From Goniomonas avonlea (taxonomy: Eukaryota; Cryptophyceae; Goniomonadida; Goniomonadaceae), in assembly GCA_003573635.1 (NCBI GenBank), contig QUTJ01031774.1:1-18324 (forward strand): a DNA stretch of 18,324 nucleotides, given 5' to 3'. Shown here piece by piece: positions 12,901 to 15,900 of the stretch; position 1 is the stretch's first letter; each line of letters starts with the position of its first letter. A model generated the notes under the pieces. It saw only the letters and a list, made by a program, of their open reading frames with translations, ran no database searches and was not told the origin of the DNA. Position numbers and translations under genes: made by a program.

Positions 12901-15900
12901 CACTCTCCCACGAACCAGGCCATTGCTGAGTCCCTCATGGAGCAGGCCCCAGCACGCGACGTGGACGGCCTCTGTGACCACCTGCTGCGTGCGGCGTCTC
13001 AGCACTCGCCCGAGATCCAGAACGCCGTGCGTCACGCGACCCTTGACGCTCGCAAGACCTACTCGCAGGCGTTTTGTGTCGCAGCCCAGGCGTGTCTTGG
13101 CTCTCTCGAGCACACGCACCTCGCGACCCTCGTTCGTGACCTCACAGCGTTGGACCTGACGGCGGTACCAGAAGAAGACTTCGAGGCGACGCTGTTTGGA
13201 GAGGCAGTCAGAGTCCTCGAGGCCAGCAAAGTGCTTGGCGCCAGGAAGCGCACGAAGAAGAGTCAGAGGAGCCTGGAAGCCTGCGTTGCGGTCTTGGATG
13301 GGCAGAGCGACGGGGACCTCGTGCCTCAGCTGTCGGAGTTTGCTGCCATCCAACAGGACGACTTGGCCTCTCGTTGGTTTGTTCAGCTGCTTTCTGGGGT
13401 CCTTACAATGCAGGCGAGGTACGTGGACAGCAGCGGTGCCCCGGACAGCGTGTTGAAGTGTGTTGGGTCCGTTGTGGGGGGTGTCGCTACTGCCGCAGCC
13501 GCGTATCACCTGGCTCAACTGCCCGAGCCTCCAAGCCTCGCTGTCGCGGTGGAGGATTGTTGGATGGATCCATCCTATGTGGCTCTCAATCTGTTCGTTC
13601 CAGAGGCAGTGCAGCCGACTCCGAATGCAGGCGCAGGCAGAGAGCCGATCCAGCCAACTCAGCCTGCAATGGCAGGCACCGCGCCCCCGCCCCCACAGCC
13701 CGCAAAGCCCCGTGCTGCTTTGATCCCGCCGAAGCCAGTGCCCCTGAAGAAGCCACCATCGTCAGCAGCGCTGTCTGCGGTCGTGACCAGCTTGACAGCA
13801 TCGGCCTCGCAGGTTCAGGGTCAGCTGGCGGAGCTGGAGCGAAGACTGAAACTCTCCGAACTCACAGAGTGCCGCGACGCCTGCCTCGAGGTCGAGACGC
13901 TCCTGGACGCGAGGGTCTGCTTCAACGCCGTCGAACCTCTCCGGGTGGCTGCTGCCTCGTGGATTGCGGCGTGCTCGATGGTGTCGTCCCTGCAGCGCCG
14001 CGGACAGTCGTTTGCTGAATGTGACAAGGTCTGCATGCAGCTCTTGCAGGACGGGATCCGCGTGCATCGCCTACTTAAAATTGTGTCTCTGCGAGGCCAG
14101 GTGGTCGGGCGGCCCTTTGCCTGCCTTGCGAAAGTGTTGCAAGATGTGTCCGAGGTGCTATCGAACCTGGAAGCCGAAGCAGGTTCCAGGCTCTGGCCCA
14201 AGGAGCTCGGAATTGAGACGTGCAAGTGGTCCAGCATCGAAGACTTTGAAATGCCAAAGCGGGCCCAGTACGCCGCAGACCAAGAGCCGCCCCACCAGGC
14301 CAACCTGAAGCACAGCCTGAACTCCTTAGCGCCGACGAGAGGCGCGAAAGATCACCGCGCGCATCTTGCCGAGCTCGAGAAGGACGCGCCAGATTTCGGC
14401 TCGATTCCTGAGTTTGAGAGTGGTCTGGGGGGCGACGGGGAGGACGCAGGGGAAGGTGCTGGCCGGGATATTGACATGACTCAGCACGGCGGAGAGATAG
14501 ACGTGGATCTGGCCCCCAACCTGAAATGGACAACGGGTGACAGAACGGCCCCTCCCGCGTCGAGTGGCCCACGTCGGAGTGCGGGTCACCGCAACGGTGG
14601 TGAAAAGGCAACCATCACTAAACTCGTCAAGCCGAGCGGTGGCGGCGCTGGTCGGCAGCACACGGGCGGGAATCCACCCGAGAGCTCCGTTGATAGCCGC
14701 CCATCGGGCAACATGGAGGGTGGGTTCCAGGCGGACGATCAGGACGTCGAGACCTTCTCGGGGGAGATGGCTCTGTCGAGCCAGATGCTTGCGGCGGCGC
14801 TGGCCAAGGCGAACCTGGAGGACCTTTACAAGAGCGTGAAGAAGCGCAAGATGCGCAATGTCAGAAACGTCAACGCGCCGCTTAAGCTGTGCCAGAGTAG
14901 CGACAGCAGGGTGGAGACTTGGACGTACCAGAGGCTCGTTGACTGCAGCGCCCTGTCGCGGTTTATCAACAGCGTCTGTAGCGACTTCCGGCAGCAGCTC
15001 ACACGGTTCCTTGCGAGTGACCCCACGCCGCAGGTCTTCAAGTGGCTGATCTGTGTCGACAACTCGGGCTCAATGATGCCCCTCCGCAATAACATCTTCG
15101 AGGCGCTGGTGGTCCTCATCGAGTTTATGCGCAAGCTCGAGTTCCAGTTCTCCATTGGCCGGTTCGGCAAGACGCCGAGGTCGCTGTGCTCCTTCGACCA
15201 GCCCTTCTCTGCCGCCCTCGGTGAGCAGATTCTCGAGAGCTTCTCCTTCGGAGAGTCCTCCAAGCTTGCAGAAGGAGTGTGCAGCCTCGCCAGGGCTGCC
15301 TTCCCGGAGTCGAGGCCTGAGCCCAACGAGCACCGCTACATCATTGTGCTCACCGACGGGTGGACGCACGAGCTCGATAAAGACGACTACAAGACGCTCG
15401 AGGGGTATGGCGCAAAGAAGGGGCTGCTGCTGTTCCGCAAGTCGGGGGCCGACGACGCCTTCATCCGAGGCCTGAAGGATATCTTCGCGGAGCAGTTCGA
15501 GCAGCTGGACCCCGCCGCTTCCGACCTTCTGCCCACGTCGCTGTCCGAGATTGTGACTGGCCTGTTTCACAGCGACCTCGTCGATGACTCGAGGTCGGCG
15601 AGTCGCGACGTACCAAAGATGCACACGGTGGTCCTGCCCCCGGATATGAAGTTTCTAAGCCAGACGGGCGACGGGGTCGCGGGCCTGCCCATCCACACTG
15701 TCCAAGCAGCCAACTTCAGGCTCCTGGGCGACGACCTCGAGAAGGAACGCGGCGGCGGCGCGACACCCAAGAGCCTCTTTACCGTGAACAAGCCCGGTGC
15801 CACAGTGTCGGTGCCAGTCGACACGCACCCGCAGCTTGGGATTGCAGTGGAGGCGCGCGTCCAGAAGACGCGGGACGAGATGGGTGAGGTCTGTCTTGCA

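Noticed and set aside
12577-13518. Antisense open frame of 313 codons
   Set aside because: It lies wholly inside the + strand gene, has no recognisable domain, and its Arg/His/Gly-rich translation is typical of the reverse reading of GC-rich codons.
13374-14018. + strand open frame of 214 codons in another frame
   Set aside because: An Arg/Gly/Ser-rich translation with no motif, overlapping the main frame. I see no frameshift site and the main frame continues undisturbed.
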